Assembly (NCBI GenBank): GCA_965661055.1
Contig: CBFICS010000015.1
Location: forward strand, 1-53,775
DNA: 53,775 nt
DNA from: CBFHSF01 sp965661055
GTDB taxonomy: Bacteria > Bacteroidota > Bacteroidia > Flavobacteriales > Schleiferiaceae
Direction: 5' to 3'
Shown: positions 6,245 to 15,231 of the stretch, piece by piece
Numbering within the stretch: position 1 is the stretch's first letter
How the letters are laid out: each line of letters starts with the position of its first letter
The notes under the pieces: generated by a model
The model's database searches: none
Told to the model about the DNA's origin: nothing
Seen by the model: the letters and a program-made list of their open reading frames with translations, nothing else
Made by a program: the position numbers and the translations under genes

Positions 6245-8560
6245 CTACTCTTTTGAAACGAAGTACATCTTTATCTTTCCTTTGTTTTTTGCTTCAATCT
6301 CACCCCGCTCTTCAAACGTATACTCTCCTTTCAACTTTTGCTTGGTCGACTCTGAAATATTTATTTTTCCAGGCACGGAGGTTTGCTCCATTCTTGCGGC
6401 AACATTCACGGAATCGCCCCAAATGTCATAGGCAAACTTTTTGGTACCAATTACACCAGCCACTACCGGACCAGTGTGAATACCAATTCTCAAAGGCCAA
6501 GGCGACAAACCATTTTTGCGCTTGTAATCATTAATTTCATCTGTCTTTTCAGAAATAATAAAGGCTGCCTGAAGAATTTTCTCAGCATGGTCATCACTTT
6601 GAGAGGGCAACCCTCCAGCACACATATAAGAATCACCAATAGTCTTTATCTTCTCAAGCCCAAGGTTGGCCACTATTTCGTCAAAGGCCTTAAAATACTC
6701 ATTGAGTTGTTCTACCAATTCTTCGGCTTTTAACCCTTCGGCTAATTTGGTGAAACCAGAAAAATCAGTAAACAAAATAGATACCTCTTTGTAGAACCTA
6801 GAGGTTGCTACCCCATTTATCTTCAGTTCTTCAGCGGTTGAATGAGGTAAAATATTCAACAATAACTTGTCTGACTTATCTTTTTCCCTTCTAATAATCT
6901 CACGGCTTTCACTCAGCAAAATATTTTTTTTCTTCACCGAACGCCAGGAGTAGAAAATTAGTCCCCCTAACATGATAACAGACACTAGAAAAACAATCAA
7001 CCTATGTCTAACGGCCTTGTCTTTCTCAATTTTTAAGGTTTGTGATTTATTGACTTCTTCTAAAAGTTCTAACTCTTTTATTCTATTGTGCTCTAATAAC
7101 TCGCGCTCTCTTTCGGCTAACCTCTGATTCTCGGCTTGCAGCTGTTGAAGTCTAGAGGCTGCCCTTTCTCTGTTCTCCTTGGCTTCGAGGTAGGTTTCCC
7201 AAAGCGATTTTAGGCTAGTTACAATTCTTTGGTTCTCTTCCGTCAGTAGACTATGTTCGGCTTCCGTTAACAGGGTGCTAAACAATGCTTCCTTAATAAT
7301 TGAAATTTGATTGATTACCCAAATATATGGGACGGATGGAAGAGCCCCTGTGTCAGAAACACTAATTAGGGTGTGCTCAGCATGAATACTATCGGCATAA
7401 GTCATAAAAGACCTAAATCCATTATAAGCCTTGACGTAATCGTTCTCTTCTAAGTAAACACAAACGGGAGTCAACGGAAAGCGGTACCCCATTTTCTCTT
7501 TACTCCGTTGCATTTTATCAAGAATTCTGAGCTGTTCTTTATCTACTCGCCTATCACTTTCCATGATATCACCAAGCAGCAAAGCATCAAACAATACCGA
7601 GCTCCAATTTTCTCCTTCAGAGAATTCAACCTTGTGATCGTATAGATCTTCAAAAATCAACTTGGCCTCTTCAGACTTTTTACTTTGTAATAATGCGATT
7701 CCTCGGATTAACTTAAAGGCATTTAGGGTTTCTTTACTAAAGGAAATAGAGTCTTGGTACTTTTCATTTGTCGCGATCCAATACAGAGCCTTCTTGGGTA
7801 ATTTTAATTCTATGTACAAAATGGGCAACAAGGTCCAGTACTCTGGGAAGAAGTTATTCGCCTCCACAGGATATTTCTTGACCAAGTCATTTATTTTCTC
7901 AATCTCACTCAAGGCGTTCACCACGTCTTTCTTGTCATAGTAAATACTTACTTTTTGGTGTGAGGATTCAAACTTTAAATGAAGGTCATTTAATCCTTCA
8001 GAAATGCTATCAATGGTCGACCAATACGCCAAGGCCTCTGAAAACTGATCCGCTTCCTTTGAAAGAGATGCCAAGTTTCTCAGTAGCGGAATAAAGTCAA
8101 TGGCCAATTTATGGGTTATGGCTAAATCATAAGCTCTTTGACGGTAGGTCAAGGCATTAGACCACTGTCCTATAGAACTAAAGTAGTCGGCAATGTTGTT
8201 AAAGGTGGTGTACAAATCATTCCAGCGATGCGTGCGATTCTCTAAATTGGCCAGAATAAGGTACTTTCTCAAGCCCCGGGTGTTTTCACCAATTTTCATA
8301 TAAGAAGGAGCCAAGACCTTTAATGAGTTTATCTGTCCCCTTCCATTCTCAATTTGCTTGGCAATAAAAAAGGCTGCATGGGCATAGCTGATGGTAGAGT
8401 CTATCTCGTCTGCATATTTGGCTAAGTACAACCAATCATCAATCATTACCGAATCTCCCGGCTCAAAAATGGCGTCAGGCGACAGCAATAAGGTATCTAC
8501 TTGTGAGTAAGAAAAACAAGAAGAAAAAAGAATGGTGGTTAGTAGTAAAAACTTTTTCAA
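6245..8560 (-). CDS. TPR-sensor class III adenylate cyclase, membrane-bound
   Basis: A 771-residue receptor-type cyclase. Signal peptide (MKKFLLLTTILFSSCFSYSQ), about 400 residues of TPR-like helices, a coiled coil rich in Glu/Arg/Leu (about 460-520), one membrane segment (RLIVFLVSVIMLGGLIFYSW), a second short coiled linker with NILPHSTAEEL, and a class III cyclase domain (about 590-768). Metal-binding aspartates are D599 (FTDFSGFT) and D643 (IGDSYM). A Lys in EKIKT (637/639) and D712 (AYDIWGD) fit ATP rather than GTP recognition, and N719/R723 (NVAARM) are the transition-state residues. All catalytic positions are present. The periplasmic TPR part presumably senses a ligand or partner. No cAMP-binding regulator is next to it. 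Confidence 0.9.
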   Translation of the reverse strand: MKKFLLLTTILFSSCFSYSQVDTLLLSPDAIFEPGDSVMIDDWLYLAKYADEIDSTISYAHAAFFIAKQIENGRGQINSLKVLAPSYMKIGENTRGLRKYLILANLENRTHRWNDLYTTFNNIADYFSSIGQWSNALTYRQRAYDLAITHKLAIDFIPLLRNLASLSKEADQFSEALAYWSTIDSISEGLNDLHLKFESSHQKVSIYYDKKDVVNALSEIEKINDLVKKYPVEANNFFPEYWTLLPILYIELKLPKKALYWIATNEKYQDSISFSKETLNAFKLIRGIALLQSKKSEEAKLIFEDLYDHKVEFSEGENWSSVLFDALLLGDIMESDRRVDKEQLRILDKMQRSKEKMGYRFPLTPVCVYLEENDYVKAYNGFRSFMTYADSIHAEHTLISVSDTGALPSVPYIWVINQISIIKEALFSTLLTEAEHSLLTEENQRIVTSLKSLWETYLEAKENRERAASRLQQLQAENQRLAERERELLEHNRIKELELLEEVNKSQTLKIEKDKAVRHRLIVFLVSVIMLGGLIFYSWRSVKKKNILLSESREIIRREKDKSDKLLLNILPHSTAEELKINGVATSRFYKEVSILFTDFSGFTKLAEGLKAEELVEQLNEYFKAFDEIVANLGLEKIKTIGDSYMCAGGLPSQSDDHAEKILQAAFIISEKTDEINDYKRKNGLSPWPLRIGIHTGPVVAGVIGTKKFAYDIWGDSVNVAARMEQTSVPGKINISESTKQKLKGEYTFEERGEIEAKNKGKIKMYFVSKE

Positions 8561-8620
8561 GCGTTGCTCTTATTTTTTAATAAAGATACGGATAAAGAGC
8601 AATTAGAATTTTTCTGACAT

Positions 8621-8649
8621 AAAAAAACCCTTCCACTCCTGGAAGGGTT
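8621..8649 (-). terminator. intrinsic terminator of the small RNA
   Basis: A perfect 10-bp stem (8626-8635 with 8640-8649, arms AACCCTTCCA and TGGAAGGGTT) with a 4-nt loop is followed on the minus strand by seven Ts (8627-8621). The T-tract is only on this strand, so it stops leftward transcription. Confidence 0.85.
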
Positions 8650-8694
8650 CCGTTGCCCTTTCGGACAAAGTCATGAAACAATGAAAACTCTACT
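8621..8694 (-). ncRNA. predicted small RNA of about 75 nt, unknown class
   Basis: A complete minus-strand transcription unit lies between divergent genes: -33 TTTG, 19-nt spacer, -7 TAAATTTG (8730-8700), a short transcript, then an intrinsic terminator ending in T7 at 8621. Inside, TTGTCC-GAAA-GGGCAA (8669-8654) forms a 6-bp stem with a GNRA tetraloop just before the terminator stem. Nothing matches tmRNA, SRP RNA, 6S RNA or RNase P. A 23-codon reading frame (ATG at 8674, stop at 8603-8605) runs through the terminator, so a leader-peptide attenuator for the cyclase gene is an alternative. The start point is predicted and could be off by a few nt. Confidence 0.65.
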
Positions 8695-8699
8695 CACTC

Positions 8700-8730
8700 C
8701 AAATTTAATAAAATATTAACATAGACCAAA
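8700..8730 (-). promoter_or_regulatory. consensus Bacteroidota promoter for the small RNA
   Basis: The minus strand carries TTTG (8730-8727), exactly 19 nt, then TAAATTTG (8707-8700). Both boxes match the consensus perfectly, one of the two best promoters in the window. Confidence 0.8.
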
Positions 8731-8760
8731 CCTTTTTGAATTTTTTTCCTCATCAAAGGC

Positions 8761-8792
8761 TTTGGGTAACTTTTTTTCATTCGCTACCTTAG
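8761..8792 (+). promoter_or_regulatory. promoter for the secreted protein gene at 8821
   Basis: TTTG (8761-8764), 20 nt, TACCTTAG (8785-8792; 5 of the 6 fixed -7 positions). It predicts a 5' leader of about 25 nt before the ATG at 8821. Confidence 0.55.
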
Positions 8793-8820
8793 CACAAGAT
8801 TAATAATACTCATCCGTCAC

Positions 8821-9411
8821 ATGAAAAGCCTTCTTACCATTTTGTCAGTGTTTATAGGAATTTCCGCACTTTCTCAAAGTCAGTCAGAATTAAAAATGAA
8901 AATCAAGGCCTTTTCTTCTGACCTTGATTCGGCCTATGAAAAATCTGTATTAAATATTGCAAAAAGAGATATTGGTGCTATTTATGACACCTATCCAGAT
9001 TTTTTTGATGAGTTTGTCATTGAAGCAAAAGAGAAAAAAGAGAACAACTTAGGATACAATTCTAGGTATGAATACTACTTAGCCTTTTTTGGCTATGAAA
9101 CCGAAACAGATCTAAACTACGCCATGAAAGATTGGCTAAAGGAGTTTATTGAAGACCAACAGGTTAGACCGGGTAGAGAAATGCGCAAATACGAATACGG
9201 AGAACCCACCATCATCATCATTAATAAAACGAGTATTGGCCTGTTAACCTTTGACTGTAAACAATACGATGTACAGATGTTTAGAGAGTGGCGATCAAAA
9301 ATGCTTTCTTATTTTGGAGATGAAAACAGCGTAGTTATTGAGTTGCTTTGCGACGGACCGCTTCAATGGACCAAAAATCCACCAGACCCGAAAGACAGAA
9401 CCTGGAAATAA
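8821..9411 (+). CDS. secreted protein of unknown function, 196 residues
   Basis: Starts with a clear Sec signal peptide (MKSLLTILSVFIGISALSQ, probable cleavage after it). The mature part is mixed alpha/beta with many acidic and aromatic residues (SRYEYYLAFFGYE, MKDWLKEFIEDQ), a hydrophobic strand EPTIIIINK, two cysteines (FDCKQYD and LLCDGP) and a polar Pro-rich tail. I do not recognise a family. It has its own promoter and stands alone: divergent from the cyclase/sRNA side and convergent with yifB, 3 bp from its stop. Confidence 0.75.
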   Translation: MKSLLTILSVFIGISALSQSQSELKMKIKAFSSDLDSAYEKSVLNIAKRDIGAIYDTYPDFFDEFVIEAKEKKENNLGYNSRYEYYLAFFGYETETDLNYAMKDWLKEFIEDQQVRPGREMRKYEYGEPTIIIINKTSIGLLTFDCKQYDVQMFREWRSKMLSYFGDENSVVIELLCDGPLQWTKNPPDPKDRTWK

Positions 9412-9414
9412 ACT

Positions 9415-10956
9415 TTATTTATTCATCCACCCTTCTTTATCTAAACTTCTATATTGAATGGCTTCGGCTATATGAGGCGTTTGAATATTTTCAGACTCCT
9501 CAAGATCAGCTATGGTCCTAGCTACCTTGAGTATTCTGTCATATGCCCTGGCACTTAGGTCTAAAGAATCCATTGCGTTTCTCAACAATTCTGCAGAACT
9601 GGTAGAAAGCGCACAATACTGCCGAATTTGTCGGGTGGTCATTTCTGCGTTGGCATGCTGAACCGCAATTCCATGAGAAAACCTTTTCAATTGTATCTGC
9701 CTTGCCCTTTCTACCCTTTTTCTAATCTCTACACTCTTCTCACCTTTTCTCTTAGAGTGAATTTCTTCAAAGCTAACAGGAGTCACTTCAACGTGAAGGT
9801 CCATTCTATCTAACAACGGTCCGCTAATCTTATTGAGATACCTATGCACCATTCCTCCATCGCAAACACATTCTCTTTCGGGGTGGTTGTGATAACCACA
9901 CGGACATGGATTCATACTGGCAACTAACACAAAGTTTGACGGATATTTAACCGTTGACTTGGCTCGACTTATGGTCACTTCACCTTCTTCAATGGGCTGT
10001 CTTAGAACTTCCAATACACCGCGCTTAAACTCTGGTAACTCATCTAAAAACAAAACCCCGTTATGGGCTAAACTGATTTCTCCGGGTTGCGGATTTGATC
10101 CCCCACCTACCAGCGCTACATCAGAAATACTGTGGTGAGGAGACCTGAAGGGGCGTTGTGAAATTAAACTTTGCTTTTCTGACAACATTCCAGATACCGA
10201 ATGTACTTTGGTCGTCTCTAACGCCTCATCTAAAGTCAGCCTGGGCAAAATACTGGGCATTCGCTTGGCCAACATGGTTTTTCCGGCGCCCGGTGGACCA
10301 ATCAAAATTACATTGTGCCCTCCGGCAGCGGCTATTTCAAGAGCGCGTTTAATATTCTCTTGCCCTTTAACATCTGCAAAGTCAAAAGAGTCTAGAACCT
10401 CTTCTGGGTCAAATATCTTATCGCGATTAAATTGTAAAGCAGGAACCGGATTGCCTTGAAGAAAAGATACCACCTCATTTATTTCGGTAAAACCATAGAC
10501 TTCTACCTCTTCTACAATAGAAGCTTCAAGGGCATTTGCCATGGGCAGAATCACTTTCTTTACTCCGGCATTCTTCGCTTCAATGGTCATAGACAGGGCT
10601 CCTTTAACGGGCTTTAGACTTCCGTCTAACGAAAGCTCACCCATAGCCATAATGTCACTTAAAAAAGGAAAAACGGCCTGTTGAGACGCGGCCAACAAGC
10701 CCAAGGCAATGGGAAGATCATACGCTGAACCCTCTTTTCTAATATCGGCCGGAGCCATATTAATGGTAATCATCTTACCGGGCCACTTCCAACCTTGGTT
10801 TTTTAACCCTGCGTAAATTCTTTCTTTGCTTTCTTTTACGGCATTATCAGGCAATCCTACCAGGTGGTACCGTATTCCCACATCTACATTTACTTCTATG
10901 GTTACAATGTAGGCATCTATGCCCATCACTGCGCTTCCTAATACCTTTACTAACAT
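9415..10956 (-). CDS. YifB/ComM-family Mg-chelatase-like AAA ATPase
   Basis: 513 residues. N-terminal Lon-S5-like domain (about 1-170), then an AAA+ core with Walker A GPPGAGKT (220-227) and Walker B VLFLDE (301-306), arginine-rich SRAK and LLDRMDLHVE, and a four-cysteine cluster CPCG...CVC (351, 353, 363, 365), all typical of YifB/ComM. ComM is a hexameric helicase that promotes branch migration during natural transformation. Length is normal for the family. It lies 61 bp after the unknown gene at 11018-11437, so it may end the minus-strand cluster or have its own promoter. Confidence 0.93.
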   Translation of the reverse strand: MLVKVLGSAVMGIDAYIVTIEVNVDVGIRYHLVGLPDNAVKESKERIYAGLKNQGWKWPGKMITINMAPADIRKEGSAYDLPIALGLLAASQQAVFPFLSDIMAMGELSLDGSLKPVKGALSMTIEAKNAGVKKVILPMANALEASIVEEVEVYGFTEINEVVSFLQGNPVPALQFNRDKIFDPEEVLDSFDFADVKGQENIKRALEIAAAGGHNVILIGPPGAGKTMLAKRMPSILPRLTLDEALETTKVHSVSGMLSEKQSLISQRPFRSPHHSISDVALVGGGSNPQPGEISLAHNGVLFLDELPEFKRGVLEVLRQPIEEGEVTISRAKSTVKYPSNFVLVASMNPCPCGYHNHPERECVCDGGMVHRYLNKISGPLLDRMDLHVEVTPVSFEEIHSKRKGEKSVEIRKRVERARQIQLKRFSHGIAVQHANAEMTTRQIRQYCALSTSSAELLRNAMDSLDLSARAYDRILKVARTIADLEESENIQTPHIAEAIQYRSLDKEGWMNK

Positions 10957-11017
10957 GTTTTAAAGGTAGGACGCCTAGCGTCAAATAATCGTCAAGTAAA
11001 TGATTGTTATCGTTTGT

Positions 11018-11437
11018 TTACTCTTCTATTCCGAAGACTTTCATCAAGTCTGGATTGATAAACAAAAAGGAAAAGACTTCTAGTTGGTCAGGACTGAATA
11101 ACTCTATGTTCTCGTCGAGTAAAAAGGGAAAGTAGTTCTTGCTGACCAAGTCGCAAATGACAAACTTTTCTGATTTCACATTCCACAATACGGCGCCCTC
11201 TAAAACTTCTTTAGAAGAGGAGTCCATCTTGAATTTAACGAGGTCTAACTCAAAAATGGCGTTGCGATTCTTGTCGTAAAAGCCAGTCCATTCATCAACT
11301 TGCTGGTAGTCAATCTTTCGGCCTGACCACCAAAATTTATCCTTGGAAAAGAAAAAAGAGCCTTCATTAAACTTGCGCATATAACCTACTATGGTTTCTT
11401 TTTTGCGAAGTCTGAATCTCTTTTCTAAATGGTTCAC
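11018..11437 (-). CDS. protein of unknown function, 139 residues
   Basis: Begins MNHLEKRFRLRKKETIVGYMRKF, has no signal peptide or membrane segment, and is rich in aromatic residues (FFFSKDKFWWSGRK, DEWTGFYDKNRN), suggesting a small cytosolic beta-rich domain. I do not recognise a family. The start overlaps the gmhA stop by 4 bp (ATGA), so it is translationally coupled to gmhA, which argues that it is a real gene. Confidence 0.7.
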   Translation of the reverse strand: MNHLEKRFRLRKKETIVGYMRKFNEGSFFFSKDKFWWSGRKIDYQQVDEWTGFYDKNRNAIFELDLVKFKMDSSSKEVLEGAVLWNVKSEKFVICDLVSKNYFPFLLDENIELFSPDQLEVFSFLFINPDLMKVFGIEE

Positions 11438-12012
11438 AACAAATTTCTTTCTATATAATCTATGAGGGTGTGGATTACCTTTATGTGAATTTCTTGAATT
11501 CTATCGGCATAACCACTGTGTGGGACTCTTATCTCAACATCTGACAACTCAGAAAGTTTTCCTCCATCTTTCCCCGTAAGGGAAACTACCTTTACACCAA
11601 GCTGCTTGGCAACCTCTGCCGCTTTAAGTACGTTTTTACTGTTTCCGGAGGTGCTAATGGCCAACAGTACATCACCAGATTTGGCCCATCCCTCTAGATA
11701 TCTTGAAAAAACGTGGTCGTATCCGTAATCGTTGCCAACACAACTCATGTAGCCTACATCAGAAATAGCGGTGGCGGCAATGGACTTTCTGTCTTCCCTA
11801 AACTTACCGGTAAGCTCTTCGGCAAAGTGCATGGCGTCACACATTGACCCTCCGTTACCGCAAGAGAATAGCTTTCCGTCTGCCTTAAGGGCCTTAACCA
11901 TTACTTCTCCAGCCTCAGAAATTTTTGAAATGTTCTCAGGATTTGAAATAAAAGAAGCCAGTACATCACTGGCTTCTTTTAGATGGTCATATATAAAATC
12001 GTTGTTGTTCAT
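11434..12012 (-). CDS. gmhA: sedoheptulose-7-phosphate isomerase GmhA (SIS domain)
   Basis: Converts sedoheptulose 7-phosphate to D-glycero-D-manno-heptose 7-phosphate, the first step of heptose synthesis for lipopolysaccharide. A 192-residue SIS-domain protein with CGNGGSMCDAMHFAEELTGKF (51-71; His62 and Glu65/66 at the metal/active site), STSGNS (120-125) for phosphate binding, and QEIHIKVIH (173-181) supplying the other ligands, matching the E. coli enzyme closely. The start codon directly follows the dsbD stop with no gap. Other heptose genes are absent here, so the operon is functionally mixed. Confidence 0.92.
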   Translation of the reverse strand: MNNNDFIYDHLKEASDVLASFISNPENISKISEAGEVMVKALKADGKLFSCGNGGSMCDAMHFAEELTGKFREDRKSIAATAISDVGYMSCVGNDYGYDHVFSRYLEGWAKSGDVLLAISTSGNSKNVLKAAEVAKQLGVKVVSLTGKDGGKLSELSDVEIRVPHSGYADRIQEIHIKVIHTLIDYIERNLL

Positions 12013-13971
12013 CTATTTTGACTTAAAAGCCTCAACCCCGCGATCTAACCAATCAACAAATTTGTCTATGCTAGGATCATATGCTGCAGACTCAATAAGA
12101 GGCTCTAAATTATCGTGACCTAAAATTACATAATATGGTTGAGAGTTCGCGCCAAAATTTACCGCTTGAAACTCGCTCCACTTATTACCAACCGTTTTTA
12201 TCTTCTTCCCGGTAACGGGAGATACGCCTTGTTCAGAGGCTGGTAATTCTTTTCTTTCATCTACATAAAGAGAAACCAAAACTACATCATTGGCTAACCT
12301 TTTCATTACTTCTGGGTCAGTCCAAACGTTTTCTTCCATCTTTCTACAGTTTACACAACCCCACCCCGTAAAATCAATCATGATGGGCTTGTTAACCTCT
12401 TTGGCATAGGCAAGTCCAGATTCGTAATCGTTAAAACAATTCAAACCGTTAGGACAATGAGAGCCTCCAACGTGGTCTCCTAAGTCTGCGGTAGTTGCAG
12501 AAGCTGAATGACCGCCACCAAATCCTCCTGGAGATTCAGCGTAAAATTCTGGCGGTGGAAAACCTGAAACTAGCTTTACCGGCGCACCCCAAATACCCGG
12601 CAATAGGTAAAATCCGAAAATCACAAATACCAGTCCGATAAGCATTCTTGAGACGCCAATCTTGTCAACCGGAGAATCATGAGGCATTTTATAGGTTCCG
12701 AATAAGTATAGAGCGGTTACAAAAGCAAGCCCTACCCAAATGGCTAAGAACAATTCTCTTGGCAACCATCCTGCTTGCCATACCAAGTCAGCAGTAGACA
12801 GGAACTTCATCGCGAAGCCTAATTCTAAAAATCCAAGGGTAACTTTTACCGTGTTTAACCAGCCACCTGATTTAGGTAGTGAGTTCATCCATCCCGGGAA
12901 GGCAGCAAAAAGAGCAAACGGAATGGCCAAAGCAAGGGCAAAACCAAACATCCCAATGGCAGGTCCTAAGTAAGATCCCTTTGTCGCCGCATCAACCAAT
13001 AACGAACCAATAATAGGACCGGTACAGCTAAACGAAACCAATGAAAGGGTAAATGCCATGAAGAAAATCCCGGCCAATCCGCCTTTATTAGAAGCTTCAT
13101 CAGCTTTATTTACCCAAGAGCTTGGCAAGGTAATCTCAAAAGCTCCGAAAAAGGATATGGCAAAAACTACAAACAGGGCAAAGAACAATAGGTTAAACCA
13201 AGGATTGGTAGATAACGAATTTAAAGCTGAAGAATCTCCAGTAGCTAACGTTACAATCATACCCAAGGCAACGTAAATAGCAATAATACTTACTCCGTAA
13301 ATAATCGCCTTTCTGATGCCTTCTGACTTTGTTTTACTCTGCTTGGTAAAGAAGCTTACGGTTAACGGAATCATCGGGAAAATACAGGGCATTAAAAGAG
13401 CCACAAGTCCACCGCCAAATCCTAAGGCAAATATTCCCCACAGAGATTCATTAGATGTATTTGATTTGTTGGACGCAGGTTTTTCTCCAGCCATCGCGGT
13501 TTTTGCGGCCGCAGCAGCATCCATGCTCCCCTTTACATCAAAAGACATATCTACATACTCTGGTGGCAGACACATTTCGTCATTACACACCATGAATTCA
13601 AGCTCCCCTTTAAGGGTGAAATCACTTTGAGATAAAATTTTAATTTTTTGAGTAAACACCGCCTCATCACCAAAATACCTCAACTCCATATCAAAGTTAG
13701 GATCAAACTCTACATGAGGTTCGCCTTCTTCAACAGGGCCCACCAACTCAAAACTCTCTGAAGGAGCAAAGGTGAAACTGGTAGGAATAGGACCGTCTTC
13801 TGGAATGGTCTGAGAGTACAAATGCCACCCTTCATCAATGGTTGCTTTTATTTGCAAAACCGCTTCGTCACCGTTGTGTTCTACATCAAAGGTCCATGAT
13901 ACAGGATTGTGAAACTGCGCCGAAGCCATAAATGACCAAAGCATCAATGACAGTGCTAGTAATTTTTTCAT
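12013..13971 (-). CDS. dsbD: thiol:disulfide interchange protein DsbD
   Basis: Carries reducing power from cytoplasmic thioredoxin to periplasmic partners such as cytochrome c maturation proteins. 652 residues in three parts: signal peptide plus periplasmic alpha domain with C129/C134 (MVCNDEMCLPPEY); a transmembrane domain of about eight helices with C196 (LMPCIFPM) and C316 (SFSCTGPI); and a C-terminal thioredoxin-like domain with WGCVNC (C539/C542). All three Cys pairs of the relay are present, so it should be functional. A CPNGLNCF segment near 506-512 adds an extra Cys pair. It lies 12 bp after tilS. Confidence 0.93.
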   Translation of the reverse strand: MKKLLALSLMLWSFMASAQFHNPVSWTFDVEHNGDEAVLQIKATIDEGWHLYSQTIPEDGPIPTSFTFAPSESFELVGPVEEGEPHVEFDPNFDMELRYFGDEAVFTQKIKILSQSDFTLKGELEFMVCNDEMCLPPEYVDMSFDVKGSMDAAAAAKTAMAGEKPASNKSNTSNESLWGIFALGFGGGLVALLMPCIFPMIPLTVSFFTKQSKTKSEGIRKAIIYGVSIIAIYVALGMIVTLATGDSSALNSLSTNPWFNLLFFALFVVFAISFFGAFEITLPSSWVNKADEASNKGGLAGIFFMAFTLSLVSFSCTGPIIGSLLVDAATKGSYLGPAIGMFGFALALAIPFALFAAFPGWMNSLPKSGGWLNTVKVTLGFLELGFAMKFLSTADLVWQAGWLPRELFLAIWVGLAFVTALYLFGTYKMPHDSPVDKIGVSRMLIGLVFVIFGFYLLPGIWGAPVKLVSGFPPPEFYAESPGGFGGGHSASATTADLGDHVGGSHCPNGLNCFNDYESGLAYAKEVNKPIMIDFTGWGCVNCRKMEENVWTDPEVMKRLANDVVLVSLYVDERKELPASEQGVSPVTGKKIKTVGNKWSEFQAVNFGANSQPYYVILGHDNLEPLIESAAYDPSIDKFVDWLDRGVEAFKSK

Positions 13972-13983
13972 TTGTTTGTGTTT

Positions 13984-15231
13984 TTAAAAAACGCGAGCAA
14001 TGTAGCCCATTTTCGTCTGATTACCAAGTGAAAAGTATTGGTCTTGCCTATGTCCGACTACCCAAATAATCCTTTTGTCACTTTCTAAAACCAAAACATC
14101 GTTGCGCAGTTCGCGTGGCATCTTAATATCTGTCAAAAAATCACTGACCTTTTTCTTCTTTCCAAATCCCTTGGGATAGAAAAAGTCTCCCGACCTAACA
14201 GGCCTTATGACCAGCGGAAAAGTCAGCTTTTCAAAATCAAATACTGCGGTAGATTTATCGGTCAGATCTACTGTCGCTACATCGTCTTTTTGAAAGGATA
14301 ATCGCTTAGACAAGTATTCAATTTCACCCTCATCCTCGGCAATGTTTTTGGCTTTTTTATGATTCACGCTTTTTATCAACCAACCGTTGGCAGTGGTGTA
14401 TTGATAATCTTCATAGATTTCTGATGACCGCTCTGCGGCGTGAAGCCTTTTTTCAATAACATTTCTTGGCACCCCCCATTGGTCTGCTAACACTTGCACT
14501 AAAAACGGACTTTCCATTAAATCAAAAATCGGCATGGTCTCCCTTTCGGGGGAGATTTGTAGCAACTCACTCAACAGCTTTTCGGCCTGCTTCTGGGCAA
14601 AGGCATTTATTTCTGTGAGTCGGCTTTGGGTCTGCGAAAAGCTTTTGGTAAAACGAGGATCAATTTCTTCAATCAACGGAAGCAGGGTGTTTCTCACTTT
14701 GTTCCGGGTAAAGTCATTCTCAAAATTTGAAGCATCATCGCGCCAGGGCACATTACGCTTCTCAGCAAAGGCTTTTAACTCTGATTTTGAATAGGCAATC
14801 AACGGACGCAAAACAGAACCTGAATCTGAAAAGGGAGTGAGCCCGTCTAAACCGGTTCCTCTAAGCAAATTGATGAAAAAGGTTTCGGTTAAATCACCAA
14901 AATGATGGGCGGTAACCAATTGGGTAGCGCCTATTTCTGAAGCCAGGATCCAAGCCTCTTCGTACCGAACTTCTCGGGCCCATTCTTGAAAATTGCCGTT
15001 TCCGGGATAGGAAACTCGCAAAGACTTGCACAGAATTTTGTGCTTTCGCGACCACTCTTCAACCAGGGCTTGGTCACCATCAGAGGCTTCTCCTCTTTTT
15101 TGATAATTGATGTGGAGAATGGAAAAGTCTACTTTTTGATCATGCAGCAATGTGGCCAACACCATAGAGTCTAGCCCGCCACTTACCAAAGCCACTACCT
15201 TTTCATTTATTTTCTCTCGCAATGCAATCAT
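13984..15231 (-). CDS. tilS: tRNA(Ile)-lysidine synthase TilS
   Basis: Modifies C34 of the CAU-anticodon tRNA(Ile) to lysidine so that it reads AUA. 415 residues with the N-type ATP pyrophosphatase loop SGGLDS (17-22), HINYQKRGEASDGDQ, HHFGDLTETFFINLLRGTGLDGL, and a C-terminal domain containing KKKKVSDFLTD, all typical of TilS. The start overlaps the pabB stop (ATGA). A CAU tRNA lies 7 kb away at 22162. Confidence 0.93.
   Translation of the reverse strand: MIALREKINEKVVALVSGGLDSMVLATLLHDQKVDFSILHINYQKRGEASDGDQALVEEWSRKHKILCKSLRVSYPGNGNFQEWAREVRYEEAWILASEIGATQLVTAHHFGDLTETFFINLLRGTGLDGLTPFSDSGSVLRPLIAYSKSELKAFAEKRNVPWRDDASNFENDFTRNKVRNTLLPLIEEIDPRFTKSFSQTQSRLTEINAFAQKQAEKLLSELLQISPERETMPIFDLMESPFLVQVLADQWGVPRNVIEKRLHAAERSSEIYEDYQYTTANGWLIKSVNHKKAKNIAEDEGEIEYLSKRLSFQKDDVATVDLTDKSTAVFDFEKLTFPLVIRPVRSGDFFYPKGFGKKKKVSDFLTDIKMPRELRNDVLVLESDKRIIWVVGHRQDQYFSLGNQTKMGYIARVF

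Noticed and set aside
6241..6733. Plus-strand reading frames opposite the cyclase 3' end
   Set aside because: They are antisense to the conserved catalytic domain, with no domain, promoter or ribosome site.
10970..10982. Small inverted repeat GACGC-CTA-GCGTC before yifB
   Set aside because: Only 5-bp arms and no T-tract or promoter context; too short to interpret.
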